A stretch of DNA of 22,151 nt from Paraphysomonas bandaiensis (Eukaryota > Chrysophyceae): the NCBI GenBank assembly GCA_965644295.1, contig CBFFRP010000347.1:1-22151 (forward strand), given 5' to 3'. Under the pieces are notes generated by a model. It was given only the letters and a program-made list of their open reading frames with translations, did no database searches and was not told the DNA's origin. The position numbers and the translations under genes are program-made. Shown here in pieces: positions 1 through 9,989 of the stretch; within the stretch, counting starts at the first letter, position 1; each line of letters opens with the position of its first letter.

Positions 1-705
1 AATGACAATGCTACATTAGTTTTGACTCTTTCACGCCTATTGCTATAATCAGACATTCACTACTACCTACTACTATAGTAGGATATCAGAGTTAAGCACT
101 AGCTCGTTCAATTGCGATAGTAAGTTAGTTCTGACTCTTAAACGCCTATTGGTAATAATCAGATATTAGACATCGCCACTAATTCCTACACAAACCCAAT
201 GAGTACATCTTATTCTCTTTTATATATTGTTCTATTATAGAACTATGATGTAAGTCGCTAAAGCCGCTAGCTTTTATGTTGTTTACAACTTAATATTAAT
301 TCTTATATATAGTTTACAATGACACTACTTGGAGAAGCCTAACAATGATATCAACGACTTGAGCAGAAAATTGGCAATTGTTGTGGCAGTAGATGTGTAG
401 TAAGCACGGCTTAACAGGTTTAATCAAGCTGCCTGTAATACATTTCTGAGGAAAGTTTCATAAATTTTCTTTACCATTGGCCACTTAACTTGTTGTACGT
501 AGTATCTCATTATCTCTCATTTGTAGTACTTTCTAACAGTATTGAGATAGACTAATATTGTTGGAAAATATTGTTGATAGGCGTCTATATTGCTGACATA
601 TATCACATTGTTTATTCATACAATAGATTGGCCCAAACTCTATAAACTTGCAGGAGGTTTTCTGACAGTTACTATACAGTATTACATATGGCAATGAAAA
701 TTCCG
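1..705. other. Gene-free 3' flank of RWDD2-type gene (copy 1)
   Basis: I see no convincing coding region, tRNA or snRNA here. The region is AT-rich. It contains an imperfect internal direct repeat: roughly 15-58 and 123-169 share the pattern ttagttNtgactcttNNacgcctattg followed by ataatcaga, about 108 bp apart. The same segment recurs at 2068-2772 between the two RWDD2-type gene copies. Confidence 0.6.
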
Positions 706-1744
706 TCAGTGACCATTATATTTTTTCATTGACATCATAAACAACTCATGCAACCCTGCGTTTTTGCACAGTCCTGCAATCTCCGACATGCCGCCATCAC
801 ATTCGCGGAACTCAACCGGAAACTTTCTATTCAAATCTACACATGGACAAGAACTACTCTCAATTTCCTCAATATCCTCTCCACGTACAACCATTTGTTT
901 CCATCGAAGACGTTGCACCCGCCGGACATACTCCAGTACACAATCTTGTCGGCCTTCCACAATGACAATACCTAACACGCTTAATTTTAGAATCACTGAG
1001 TCGAGAATAACTCATGTGTACTCAATCTTCTACTACTCCAGCTACATTCGACCATCCCACACAAAATAAATTAAATTTACGCTACCTGGATACCCTGGTT
1101 TGCTATATCCGCCGAGTTTTAAGTCACGAGCCCACTCCACAAGATGCTGGCGTTTGGAAGTGCTGGTTCAATAGTGTTAAATATTGCCAAGCATTCAGTA
1201 CCTAACCTCATGATATGGTGAAAGTAAATGAGGAAGCGCGCAATACGAGGTGGGTGATCGTATTTAGGAGCTACCATAAAGCACGCGTTAAGGAAATTCA
1301 CGAAGAAACAAGTACCATACGCGAAATTTCATTGCTAGTATTCCTATCAAACTTCAATTGCAATTCGGCTAAGTAGTCCATTGCGCTTTGACAAAGAAAC
1401 ATAGCTCCTGGGTGTTATTAAAGTTAGCTCTAAGATTAACAGTAGTATAGTGCATAGATCACACCTGTATCTGGACAATCGTTTATTAGACTTTGCATGT
1501 GCTCTCTGATTTCTAGTTTTAGAGAGTGTGTCAAGTTACCATCAAGTTGGAAGCGGATAGGAATATCAGGAAATTGAGGTGGAATACTAAACCGTAGTTT
1601 CAGGTCAATAGAATGGTCAATCGTTATATCAAATACAGCATCTTTGTCGTGTAGAGGAGGATCAATCAGTCGAAATGATTCACCATAGGCCGCTTCCATA
1701 ATCTCAATTTCCGCATCACGAGCATTAAAGCAGTCAATAGCCAT
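706..1744 (-). CDS. RWDD2: RWD domain-containing protein 2 (RWDD2-type), 5 exons, copy 1
   Basis: This gene is reconstructed from five minus-strand exons: 1744-1465, 1407-1321, 1270-1207, 1162-1086 and 971-706. The introns are 57, 50, 44 and 114 nt, all GT-AG, and the phases agree across every junction. The 774-nt coding sequence encodes 257 residues. The N-terminal half (about 5-125) is an RWD domain with the typical LRFSIPPQFPDIPI strand region. The C-terminal part (about 145-257) resembles the DUF1115 domain of the RWDD2A/B family, including HLVEWARDL, the GYPGIVIVEG glycine-rich strand, and RLRWKQM. The start is the ATG at 1744, because an in-frame TGA lies 30 nt upstream. The family is widespread in eukaryotes and poorly characterised; RWD domains usually bind proteins. 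Length is slightly below the human paralogues. The intron model is inferred from splice signals and family alignment, not from transcripts. Confidence 0.85.
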
Positions 1745-2067
1745 TGAACTAGTCAAAATAACACTGAGATATCAAAGCAAAAGACATATACAGTACATTG
1801 ATGCATGATGGAGATGGACCAAATCAACAATTTTCCCTGAAACTAGCTGAGGTGGTCTAAATATCAGCATGTTTGGAAGCAAAAAGATTGAGAATTGTGC
1901 TCAAGAAAATGGCATACCACATACTAGGAATTCCTACAGCTGTAGACTGCGGATCTTGCTTTGTGTTTTTTTGGAGAGACAAAACCACTGCTGAAAAATA
2001 GCGTATAAAAACTGCACTTGTTCTAGTTCGCTCGCTCAGATCAGATGATGCCACCACTAGTTAGTTA
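1745..2067. other. Upstream region of RWDD2-type gene, copy 1, with repeat junction
   Basis: This is non-coding sequence upstream of the minus-strand RWDD2-type gene. It holds a plus-facing TATA box (2004-2010), and the 9-bp spacer at 2059-2067 that separates the two repeat copies. In copy 2 the equivalent DNA lies directly upstream of the MFS gene, so in copy 1 the plus-facing promoter points into the 3' flank of the second RWDD2-type gene. Confidence 0.55.
2004..2010 (+). promoter_or_regulatory. TATA box, orphan copy of the MFS promoter
   Basis: TATAAAA in the context gcgTATAAAAac. It is identical to the element at 4071 upstream of the MFS gene, but here it has no recognisable downstream gene within 700 bp. 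It is inferred to be a duplicated, probably orphan promoter. Confidence 0.4.
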
Positions 2068-2772
2068 AATGACAATGCTACATTAGTTTTGACTCTTTCA
2101 CGCCTATTGCTATAATCAGACATTCACTACTACCTACTACTATAGTAGGATATCAGAGTTAAGCACTAGCTCGTTCAATTGCGATAGTAAGTTAGTTCTG
2201 ACTCTTAAACGCCTATTGGTAATAATCAGATATTAGACATCGCCACTAATTCCTACACAAACCCAATGAGTACATCTTATTCTCTTTTATATATTGTTCT
2301 ATTATAGAACTATGATGTAAGTCGCTAAAGCCGCTAGCTTTTATGTTGTTTACAACTTAATATTAATTCTTATATATAGTTTACAATGACACTACTTGGA
2401 GAAGCCTAACAATGATATCAACGACTTGAGCAGAAAATTGGCAATTGTTGTGGCAGTAGATGTGTAGTAAGCACGGCTTAACAGGTTTAATCAAGCTGCC
2501 TGTAATACATTTCTGAGGAAAGTTTCATAAATTTTCTTTACCATTGGCCACTTAACTTGTTGTACGTAGTATCTCATTATCTCTCATTTGTAGTACTTTC
2601 TAACAGTATTGAGATAGACTAATATTGTTGGAAAATATTGTTGATAGGCGTCTATATTGCTGACATATATCACATTGTTTATTCATACAATAGATTGGCC
2701 CAAACTCTATAAACTTGCAGGAGGTTTTCTGACAGTTACTATACAGTATTACATATGGCAATGAAAATTCCG

Positions 2773-3811
2773 TCAGTGACCATTATATTTTTTCATTGAC
2801 ATCATAAACAACTCATGCAACCCTGCGTTTTTGCACAGTCCTGCAATCTCCGACATGCCGCCATCACATTCGCGGAACTCAACCGGAAACTTTCTATTCA
2901 AATCTACACATGGACAAGAACTACTCTCAATTTCCTCAATATCCTCTCCACGTACAACCATTTGTTTCCATCGAAGACGTTGCACCCGCCGGACATACTC
3001 CAGTACACAATCTTGTCGGCCTTCCACAATGACAATACCTAACACGCTTAATTTTAGAATCACTGAGTCGAGAATAACTCATGTGTACTCAATCTTCTAC
3101 TACTCCAGCTACATTCGACCATCCCACACAAAATAAATTAAATTTACGCTACCTGGATACCCTGGTTTGCTATATCCGCCGAGTTTTAAGTCACGAGCCC
3201 ACTCCACAAGATGCTGGCGTTTGGAAGTGCTGGTTCAATAGTGTTAAATATTGCCAAGCATTCAGTACCTAACCTCATGATATGGTGAAAGTAAATGAGG
3301 AAGCGCGCAATACGAGGTGGGTGATCGTATTTAGGAGCTACCATAAAGCACGCGTTAAGGAAATTCACGAAGAAACAAGTACCATACGCGAAATTTCATT
3401 GCTAGTATTCCTATCAAACTTCAATTGCAATTCGGCTAAGTAGTCCATTGCGCTTTGACAAAGAAACATAGCTCCTGGGTGTTATTAAAGTTAGCTCTAA
3501 GATTAACAGTAGTATAGTGCATAGATCACACCTGTATCTGGACAATCGTTTATTAGACTTTGCATGTGCTCTCTGATTTCTAGTTTTAGAGAGTGTGTCA
3601 AGTTACCATCAAGTTGGAAGCGGATAGGAATATCAGGAAATTGAGGTGGAATACTAAACCGTAGTTTCAGGTCAATAGAATGGTCAATCGTTATATCAAA
3701 TACAGCATCTTTGTCGTGTAGAGGAGGATCAATCAGTCGAAATGATTCACCATAGGCCGCTTCCATAATCTCAATTTCCGCATCACGAGCATTAAAGCAG
3801 TCAATAGCCAT
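2773..3811 (-). CDS. RWDD2: RWD domain-containing protein 2 (RWDD2-type), 5 exons, copy 2
   Basis: This is an apparently exact duplicate of the gene at 706-1744. Its exons are 3811-3532, 3474-3388, 3337-3274, 3229-3153 and 3038-2773. It keeps the same GT-AG introns, phases and predicted 257-residue RWD plus DUF1115-like product. No stop codon, frameshift or splice-site change distinguishes it from copy 1, so both copies look intact. Its upstream region is the one shared head-to-head with the MFS gene, so this is probably the locus in its original context and copy 1 is the added one; that order is an inference. Confidence 0.85.
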
Positions 3812-4070
3812 TGAACTAGTCAAAATAACACTGAGATATCAAAGCAAAAGACATATACAGTACATTGATGCATGATGGAGATGGACCAAATCAACAATTT
3901 TCCCTGAAACTAGCTGAGGTGGTCTAAATATCAGCATGTTTGGAAGCAAAAAGATTGAGAATTGTGCTCAAGAAAATGGCATACCACATACTAGGAATTC
4001 CTACAGCTGTAGACTGCGGATCTTGCTTTGTGTTTTTTTGGAGAGACAAAACCACTGCTGAAAAATAGCG

Positions 4071-4077
4071 TATAAAA
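4071..4077 (+). promoter_or_regulatory. TATA box of MFS gene
   Basis: TATAAAA lies 148 bp upstream of the MFS start codon, with an initiator-like sequence about 30 bp downstream. It is the second copy of the element at 2004. Confidence 0.5.
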
Positions 4078-4135
4078 ACTGCACTTGTTCTAGTTCGCTC
4101 GCTCAGATCAGATGATGCCACCACTCTACATGTAT

Positions 4136-4186
4136 CCATGAGGTGAGTGCATGAGGACATGAGTACATGAGGACATGGATGCATGG
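4136..4186. repeat. Short ATG-rich tandem repeat in the MFS leader
   Basis: The leader contains a degenerate repeat of about 16 bp, roughly KRCATGAGGACATGRR, present twice with partial units on each side. It starts just beyond the right edge of repeat I (4125). It introduces several ATG triplets ahead of the MFS start. A GTGAGT donor-like motif occurs at 4142, so a leader intron is possible but not shown. Confidence 0.45.
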
Positions 4187-4218
4187 AGTTTACTGAGCTG
4201 TGAGGACGGCATTTAGAA

Positions 4219-5619
4219 ATGCAGTTCTATATGCAGATCGGGTGGTTTTATTTCTATTTGGGTTTTATGTTTGGAAATTGGATAGCACGTATACCGGATG
4301 TCCAAGTTAAGAACAACCTATCAAACACTATGCTTGGTGTTGTTTTTTTATCTGGGGCTGTTGGGGCTATCATGTCTCTTCCTGTTGTTTCGAAATTGAA
4401 TGAGAAAATCGGTAGTGCGCATAGTGTGCTGATTGGAACTGTTTTGCTGGCAATCTCCTCTCCCTCCCTGGGTATCAGTAAATATCACATCATTACATTG
4501 ATTCCCACCATGCTTTGTGTTGGTTTCTGCATGGCTATTATAGATGTCTCAATGACAGGACAGGCGTCGCTGGCAGAGAAGCGGCAAAATGACAGTCAAA
4601 TGGGCTTATATGGTGCAGTAAATGCGTTAGGCAATGTAGCTGGGGTTTTATTTGGAGGAGTGCTGGCCTATTATGGATTTTCTTCCTTCTTGCACTTCTG
4701 TATTGTGTCTGCTATATGCATGCCACTTTCAGTCGTATGTTATTGTTGGTTGTTTTCTCAGAAAGAGGAAAATTATCTGTTATATAATAGCGAAGATATG
4801 AGCTCATCCAACGCCTCCAATATTACTCCTTTCATGACTACAGATGTCAGCACAGATAATAGCTGTGCTCACAGCCCACTCCTGTCTGATAGCAACTCGG
4901 ATATTAAATCGAACTCTACAGGTAGCGAGGCAAGTAGCTACATTTCCTACCTCTGTGTGATTGGATTTCTTGCTCAAATTAGCATCGGAATAATATCGGA
5001 ATGGTCGACAGTGTACTTCAAAGACACGCTAAGTGCTTCACCTTTCCTATGTACAATCGGATTTGCTTTTTTTTCGTTTGCTGTAGCGATTGGAAACTAT
5101 GTATCGGGTTATATTTCTATGAGATATTCTCGCTGGTTTTTGATAAAAACCTCTGGGCTGATTAGTGCCACTGGTATGTTTGTTGTGATTGCGGCAGTTC
5201 GTCTCCGGTGTTCCGTTTTCGTAGCTAGTTCCGGCATGATTATCGTTGGTGCAGCAATTAGTTGTATCCAGCCAATTGTGGCCTCAGCGGCAGGAGACAT
5301 TCCTCATATTCGACCGTCTGATGCTATAGCCCTCATCAATAGTGTATCATACATCGGATACCTAGTTGGTCCACCTTTTATTGGGGCCATGTCAGACCTT
5401 TTACATGGATTAAAGTTTGCATTTTTTTTTGTTGTGGGGTTTATGGCGTTAATATTTCTCGTCCCTGGTCGTGTTCCTCCCAGTAAGTATAATAGGATTC
5501 TAAAGTCAACAGAGAGTAATGCCATATCCATCTATAACCAAAGATCTACTGAAGATGCCCGTATTTCGTCAGCTCTCATAGCCGACAATTTAGAGCGACG
5601 AAGCTATCCGGCTTTCTGA
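4219..5619 (+). CDS. MFS transporter, FucP/YbjJ-like, intronless
   Basis: One uninterrupted 466-residue frame. It is rich in hydrophobic segments and fits a 12-TM major facilitator membrane protein split into two halves. The N-terminus carries GNWIARIPDVQ (residues 19-29), which resembles the first-helix signature of bacterial YbjJ/FucP-like MFS permeases. A long polar Ser/Asn-rich central loop (about 183-238) separates the halves. The ATG at 4219 is chosen because an in-frame TGA lies just upstream (4199-4201) and the first helix starts immediately. The substrate cannot be told from sequence; relatives include sugar and uncharacterised permeases. The tail after the last helix (about 415-466) is hydrophilic. 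The lack of introns next to multi-exon genes, together with the bacterial-type signature, would fit horizontal acquisition, but intron loss explains it equally well. Confidence 0.85.
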   Translation: MQFYMQIGWFYFYLGFMFGNWIARIPDVQVKNNLSNTMLGVVFLSGAVGAIMSLPVVSKLNEKIGSAHSVLIGTVLLAISSPSLGISKYHIITLIPTMLCVGFCMAIIDVSMTGQASLAEKRQNDSQMGLYGAVNALGNVAGVLFGGVLAYYGFSSFLHFCIVSAICMPLSVVCYCWLFSQKEENYLLYNSEDMSSSNASNITPFMTTDVSTDNSCAHSPLLSDSNSDIKSNSTGSEASSYISYLCVIGFLAQISIGIISEWSTVYFKDTLSASPFLCTIGFAFFSFAVAIGNYVSGYISMRYSRWFLIKTSGLISATGMFVVIAAVRLRCSVFVASSGMIIVGAAISCIQPIVASAAGDIPHIRPSDAIALINSVSYIGYLVGPPFIGAMSDLLHGLKFAFFFVVGFMALIFLVPGRVPPSKYNRILKSTESNAISIYNQRSTEDARISSALIADNLERRSYPAF

Positions 5620-6424
5620 GATTGAATTATAATTACAACCGTGGGAGAGTTGTGCTATATGCTTTTTTGTGTTCACATATTTGAAGTATATTTTCCGTCA
5701 GGGCTATTGTATGATATATTTTTCTTTTCGACGAGGGTTATCTGTTGTGTTGGTAGCAAAGCTTTGGTAGATTTGTGCCTTTTCTATGGTAGTTTTATAC
5801 TATTATAGTCAATAATATAATCTAGTAATTAATTACTGGCAAATGTGTTTGTATAGTTCTGATTTACTTTATACAGTTTTGTTGCGACTTCGATTGATCG
5901 AATGATACGGCAAGTAAAAATTTCGCCGAGATTAAAGTTAATTGTGTTTTTTGTCCATATAAATGAACTAATTAGTCTCCCAGAGGGCTCTACGATATCG
6001 CTTGGAACATCAGGTTGCTATGGCAGGTTTCTAGATCGCAGAGATATTAGAAAATTCCCTCTCCAGATACTCACATTGAACACTTTGAAATACTACCATA
6101 GGTTTGAAATAGATCTGTAAACAGAGGAAATATGTCCGCTATCGAATTGGAATAGTATGATGTTCACGTGACTAGATGATGATTGATTGTTCCTACAAAA
6201 GATACACCTGTTGCCTACAACAACTCATGGAATGTACTGATGATTCGTCTGTTTAAGAACGACAGAGAAGTACAACACAAAATTATAGACGGTAAGATCA
6301 ATACTTTAAACGAAAACACTTTCCTTTGGAAAAACCGAGAAGAATGTAAATTTATAATTTGTCACAAGAAGGTACATAGCAAGCAACGATTTTGATATTA
6401 GACTCTAATACATGTCCTATGATA
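5620..6424. other. Gene-free region between MFS gene and FHA-WDR70 gene
   Basis: This AT-rich region lies between two convergent genes, so it should contain both 3' UTRs. Two plus-strand frames of 70-72 codons (about 5902-6120 and 6183-6395) show no recognisable domain, and the second lacks an ATG start. I see no RNA gene. Confidence 0.6.
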
Positions 6425-9400
6425 TTACAGCATGGTTCGCTGTTTCTTAAACTTCTCTTGTTCTTGCTCAAACGATTCGTCATGTAGTTGTGTCTTTGGC
6501 TGTGTGGAAGCATAAGCCGATCCGAAAAAAATTGGATCTTTCTTGGCAATGTCATCGAGCTTTAGTAGAGCCTCACGCGGATCTTCTCTGTGCGACATGT
6601 CCGCTTTGCGACCCTCCATCACATACTGGGTAAAAAAGAAAGAAGTGTTCTCCGCTTGCTTTGTAGCACCTGCACCAGTTCTCTCTGGTATCTTGGATAT
6701 CACAGGGTCCCTGCGAATTGCCGCCTTGCGTATACGAGCCTCAGAAGCATTTTCCTCCTGCATGTAGTGTTATATTTCGGTAGGCTGGGATATAAAAACT
6801 TATCAAATGTTTTTTACTGCGCAGTTTGCGTAACAAGATATATGGGACATCAGGAGTACAAAAAATGAGGTAACATGGCTGAGCACCTTGTACATAGGCA
6901 ACGCATTCGGGTTATATATCTCCCCAACAGCAGCGTAATCAGAGGGGTCTTTTAGTCTCTTAGGATTCCGTCCAGCTGTCAGCACTGCCCCCTTTTGAGA
7001 CAAGCGTGGGTCAAAAAATACTCTCGTCTTGCCGTTGGACGTACTGCATGCATATTGTTATATAGGTTACGCAGCGAAATTTCGTATTGTACAACACAAA
7101 CAACATATAGTCTAGCCCTTTCCCAACTGAACTCAGAACAAAATATGACAAGGCACAGACATGTACAAAGCAAGAGAAAAGTAGGATCTGAGTTGTACCT
7201 GCAAAATATCTGGTTGGTTTTGGGCTGCCATTTCACACAGATCGCACTACTCTCACTACTGACCCCTATTCCTAGACAAGGACTCTGCTCTTTAGTATTC
7301 TTTGTCGAAATTACTTCACGAATATCATAGAAATAGAGCATGGATTTCTCCTCCACATCAGCTGACTTGCCAGTGAGTGATGTACAGCAACATAAGAAGG
7401 TGCCATCTGGACTACCTCAAAAAAAATAAGTATCGCAAAAAGAAGAAGTTCGGGAGTTATGCAGACAGAGTATATGCACAATTGGGTGAACATATAGCAT
7501 TCAAGGAAACATAAAATTGTGTAATGACATGGCTATCATTGCTACCTGAACTCCACATTCGCTGTGGGGTATACATTCTCGACCCGTGTGTACGATCTCA
7601 GAGGAACTTTCGGTGACAGTAAATTCCAGAGTCTGAGGGTACCATCCTCTCCTCTAGATGCTAAAAGATTACTCATACTAGATAGAGGAGATGGTTTGAC
7701 AGAAATGACAGAGCTCTCTGGTTCATACACATTCGCATGCTGAATCACGATATCTGCCCTGCTATAGTGTTTTCTGGTGTTCCATATATGAATAGTTCCA
7801 TCAGTTGCCCCTCCAATCATTTTACTTCCTGCTCACACATACAGATAGCATGAGTATAGATCTGCTGTCTACAAGTGGAGCACATGATAGACAGATCACT
7901 GCACATAATTGAACTGCGAAGGAGTAGCACAGTGTTTTAATGTCGTGCTAAGCAGTTAAGAAATACTAGAATTTAATACATGTAGTTTCAACTTACCATC
8001 TCTGTTAAAACTACAGCAAGTGGCGCCCACACGCGTCTGTCCAGTTTTCCCCCTTATTTTGAGCACATGCTTGTTCATTAGGTTCCCAAAGTTGGCTTCA
8101 CCTCTGAGATCCCACAACCTCAATGCCCCCTCCAGACCTGATGACAAAATGATATTCTTGTCCTCGGGATGCCACTCGACTCCAGTGACTTCCATGGTGT
8201 GGCCCTGAATACGTACCAACCATGTTAGCTACTTTCAAAACACATTTCTCACAATATCACTGTACAGCGCAACACAACCCTACCTTCGTATTGGAGAGGT
8301 CTCTCAGATACATATCTCCTCGGCAAAATGTAATCACTTCTTCTCCATCTCGGGTGTATACCTTAGGCTGACAGGAGCCTGTACATACAACAAATCTGTC
8401 TCCCGACGGACTGTGACTAACACCCTGTACAGGATGACCTTCCTCCACCTCGACTGTTTTAAATGACAGATGACGCCTATTATACCAGATCACATATACC
8501 ATTGCATAACAACACAATAAATGATTATCGGGTATACATGTGCGTTTAAAACATACCTATCCATTCCACCGAAGTCATAAAATTTGATATTGTAGTCCAA
8601 CGACCCCGTAACAACTCTATTGCCGGAGTGTTCTAAAGACAAACATACCACTGCCTTGCTATGCCCAGTCAGGTCCACCTGATGAGAAAGAGGAATTTTC
8701 CGAGAAAGAGCAAATGATTCTACATCCCCGGCAGGAGTGTGATCAATAGGCTGTACAACAGGGGCTGGGTTAGCAGCATCGGATGATGGTGCAGAACCCG
8801 GACTGTCGTCATCACTACTGCTCTCATCATCCTCATTGTCAAGCTCTATGCTATCCACAGGTAACTCGACTGTTGCACCATCTGCTTCAGCCTCAGCTGT
8901 CTGCAATATACAGTGTCAATTCATATTCATCCGATACAAAAACTACATACACTCTTACAGCATGAGGGCTGCACCTACCTGTGCATCGACAAGTGACGCG
9001 GCCGACAACTTCGTACTAGATTTGAAAATAGGTACTGTTGACGACATCTCCTGTGCGTAAGCAGCAATCTCTGCCTGTCTTAGTTTTCTCTGTTCTTCTA
9101 CTGCTACTGATTCTGTGACAATACTTTCAGCTTTAGTATTGGAAACTGTGCTGCCTTCCATTGACACTGGGGTGTCATTGCAAAACACAGGGACTTCCGG
9201 GCGACTCGGTTTGACAGATAATACGTATCGTCGAGAGCTTTGACCAAAGCGAATTTCAGAATTACATGCTACAAGGACGGGCTTGCTGTGTTCAATCTTC
9301 CTCCCATCAACACTGGTGCCGTGAGAGGAGCCCAAGTCCATAAGATAAACGCTCCCTTGTTCTCCAAAAAATAACACAGCATGCTTGCGGGATATACTCT

Positions 9401-9578
9401 GATGATCCAATACAACATCACACTGGTCTTTCTTCCTCCCAAACACTATGCATTCTTTGTTGCTTAAACTAATGTCTCCGATGTTCGCGTTATTCTTATG
9501 CACTGTCAGAACTTTATTGCAATAACAGCTCGAGGGCTGCCTCCAGTCAGGCAGCTTATCCAGTATTGACGCATCCAT
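6425..9578 (-). CDS. WDR70: FHA-WDR70 fusion protein, 8 exons, 776 residues
   Basis: The minus-strand exons are 9578-8979, 8900-8557, 8476-8284, 8204-7997, 7828-7546, 7411-7199, 7043-6887 and 6757-6425. The introns (78, 80, 79, 168, 134, 155 and 129 nt) are all GT-AG, and all phases agree. Residues about 24-120 form an FHA domain, with core motifs FGRKK, SISRKH and SSHGT, closest in style to NIPP1-type FHA domains that bind phosphothreonine. An acidic Ser-rich linker (about 218-240) leads to a WDR70-like propeller from about residue 268, including DYNIKFYDF, GHTMEVTGVEWHP and GTIHIW. The C-terminus carries the family motif ASTQPKT. Human WDR70 is a nuclear protein linked to CUL4-DDB1, H2B ubiquitination and DNA damage. 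The exon starting at 8900 has no usable ATG before the propeller, and the donor/acceptor pair joining it to the FHA exon is strong and phase 0, so a single gene is favoured. Two separate genes remain possible. Confidence 0.82.
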
Positions 9579-9989
9579 TATATATAAGTCGGGTATTCTT
9601 TCTGGTGCTGCTCTTACTCTTTGCGAAACATAACCAGCCACAGGACTGACATCATCTCATGACAGCAACTACGAAATAAAATAGAAGTGAAGTATGAAGT
9701 ATACCATACCACCATACCCATGATGGGCATACACAAGCTCAGGCACGACAATACAGAAGAAATACAATACACAGCACACAGCACAGCAGTATAGTACGTA
9801 CAGCAGTGGTGTATGTGTGATATTACGAGATACACTGTATACCAGTATACCGTATACCTTATATATATTGGGCACTGAACCTCATTCAATGCTGCAAGTA
9901 GAACGACTGTGCTTTTCACCACTGCTGTTGATGTTCGTGTCTTCATGCATTCCACTTAATTTCCTCTAAACGTAAACGTACGAAGGCAT
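9579..9989. promoter_or_regulatory. Divergent promoter region, FHA-WDR70 gene and 2OG oxygenase, copy A
   Basis: This 411-bp intergenic region lies between two divergently oriented start codons. It contains three closely spaced GTATACC elements (9837-9843, 9845-9851 and 9852-9858; the GTATAC core is palindromic), followed by cttatatatatt at about 9858-9869, a possible TATA element. CA-rich tracts (9764-9790) precede them. A frame open through most of this region has no domain signature and is rejected as coding. The region is completely duplicated at 15528-15938. Confidence 0.5.

Larger units (their letters stand above)
1..2058. repeat. Tandem direct repeat I, copy 1
   Basis: The sequence recurs at an offset of 2067 bp. 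I noticed no differences, and all reading frames in the two copies translate identically. The match ends at the motif ccaccact (2051-2058), after which a 9-bp spacer (2059-2067) precedes copy 2. The left edge is not resolved because the window begins at base 1. The unit carries one complete RWDD2-type gene, its 3' flank and its upstream region. Perfect identity means either a very recent duplication or an assembly duplication. Confidence 0.95.
2068..4125. repeat. Tandem direct repeat I, copy 2
   Basis: Second copy of the 2.06-kb unit (base 1 corresponds to 2068). Similarity ends after ccaccact at 4118-4125; from 4126 the sequence runs into the MFS 5' leader. The 9-bp spacer that ends copy 1 is absent here. 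The right edge falls inside the region upstream of the MFS gene, so the duplication carried the shared upstream region but not the MFS coding region. Confidence 0.95.
3812..4218. promoter_or_regulatory. Divergent intergenic region between RWDD2-type gene and MFS gene
   Basis: This 407-bp region separates two divergently transcribed genes. It carries a plus-facing TATAAAA at 4071-4077 and, about 30 bp downstream, the initiator-like ctcagatca near 4103-4110. That would give a short 5' leader of about 110 nt ahead of the MFS ATG at 4219. The leader contains a small upstream ORF (ATGATG at 4112, closed by TGA near 4139). No minus-facing TATA box was recognised for the RWDD2-type gene. Confidence 0.5.

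Noticed and set aside
3924-4184. Minus-strand frame of 86 codons upstream of the RWDD2-type gene (66 codons in copy 1 at 1857-2057)
   Set aside because: Its N-terminal part lies in the ATG-rich leader repeat and differs from copy 1. It overlaps the MFS promoter, has no domain signature and is not needed by the RWDD2 model, whose start follows an in-frame stop.
5902-6395. Two plus-strand frames of 72 and 70 codons downstream of the MFS gene
   Set aside because: No family similarity is seen, the second lacks an ATG, and the region is expected to be the 3' UTRs of convergent genes.
8955-9641. FHA reading frame taken as a complete 228-residue gene
   Set aside because: The start at 9641 is GTG, not ATG, and the end at 8955 lies inside a well-formed intron. 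The ATG at 9578 and splicing at 8979 fit better.
9614-9955. Minus-strand 113-codon frame in the divergent promoter, possible upstream exon of the FHA gene
   Set aside because: It consists of low-complexity Tyr/Cys/Val-rich translation of CA/TA-rich DNA. Its possible splice phases do not join the FHA frame.
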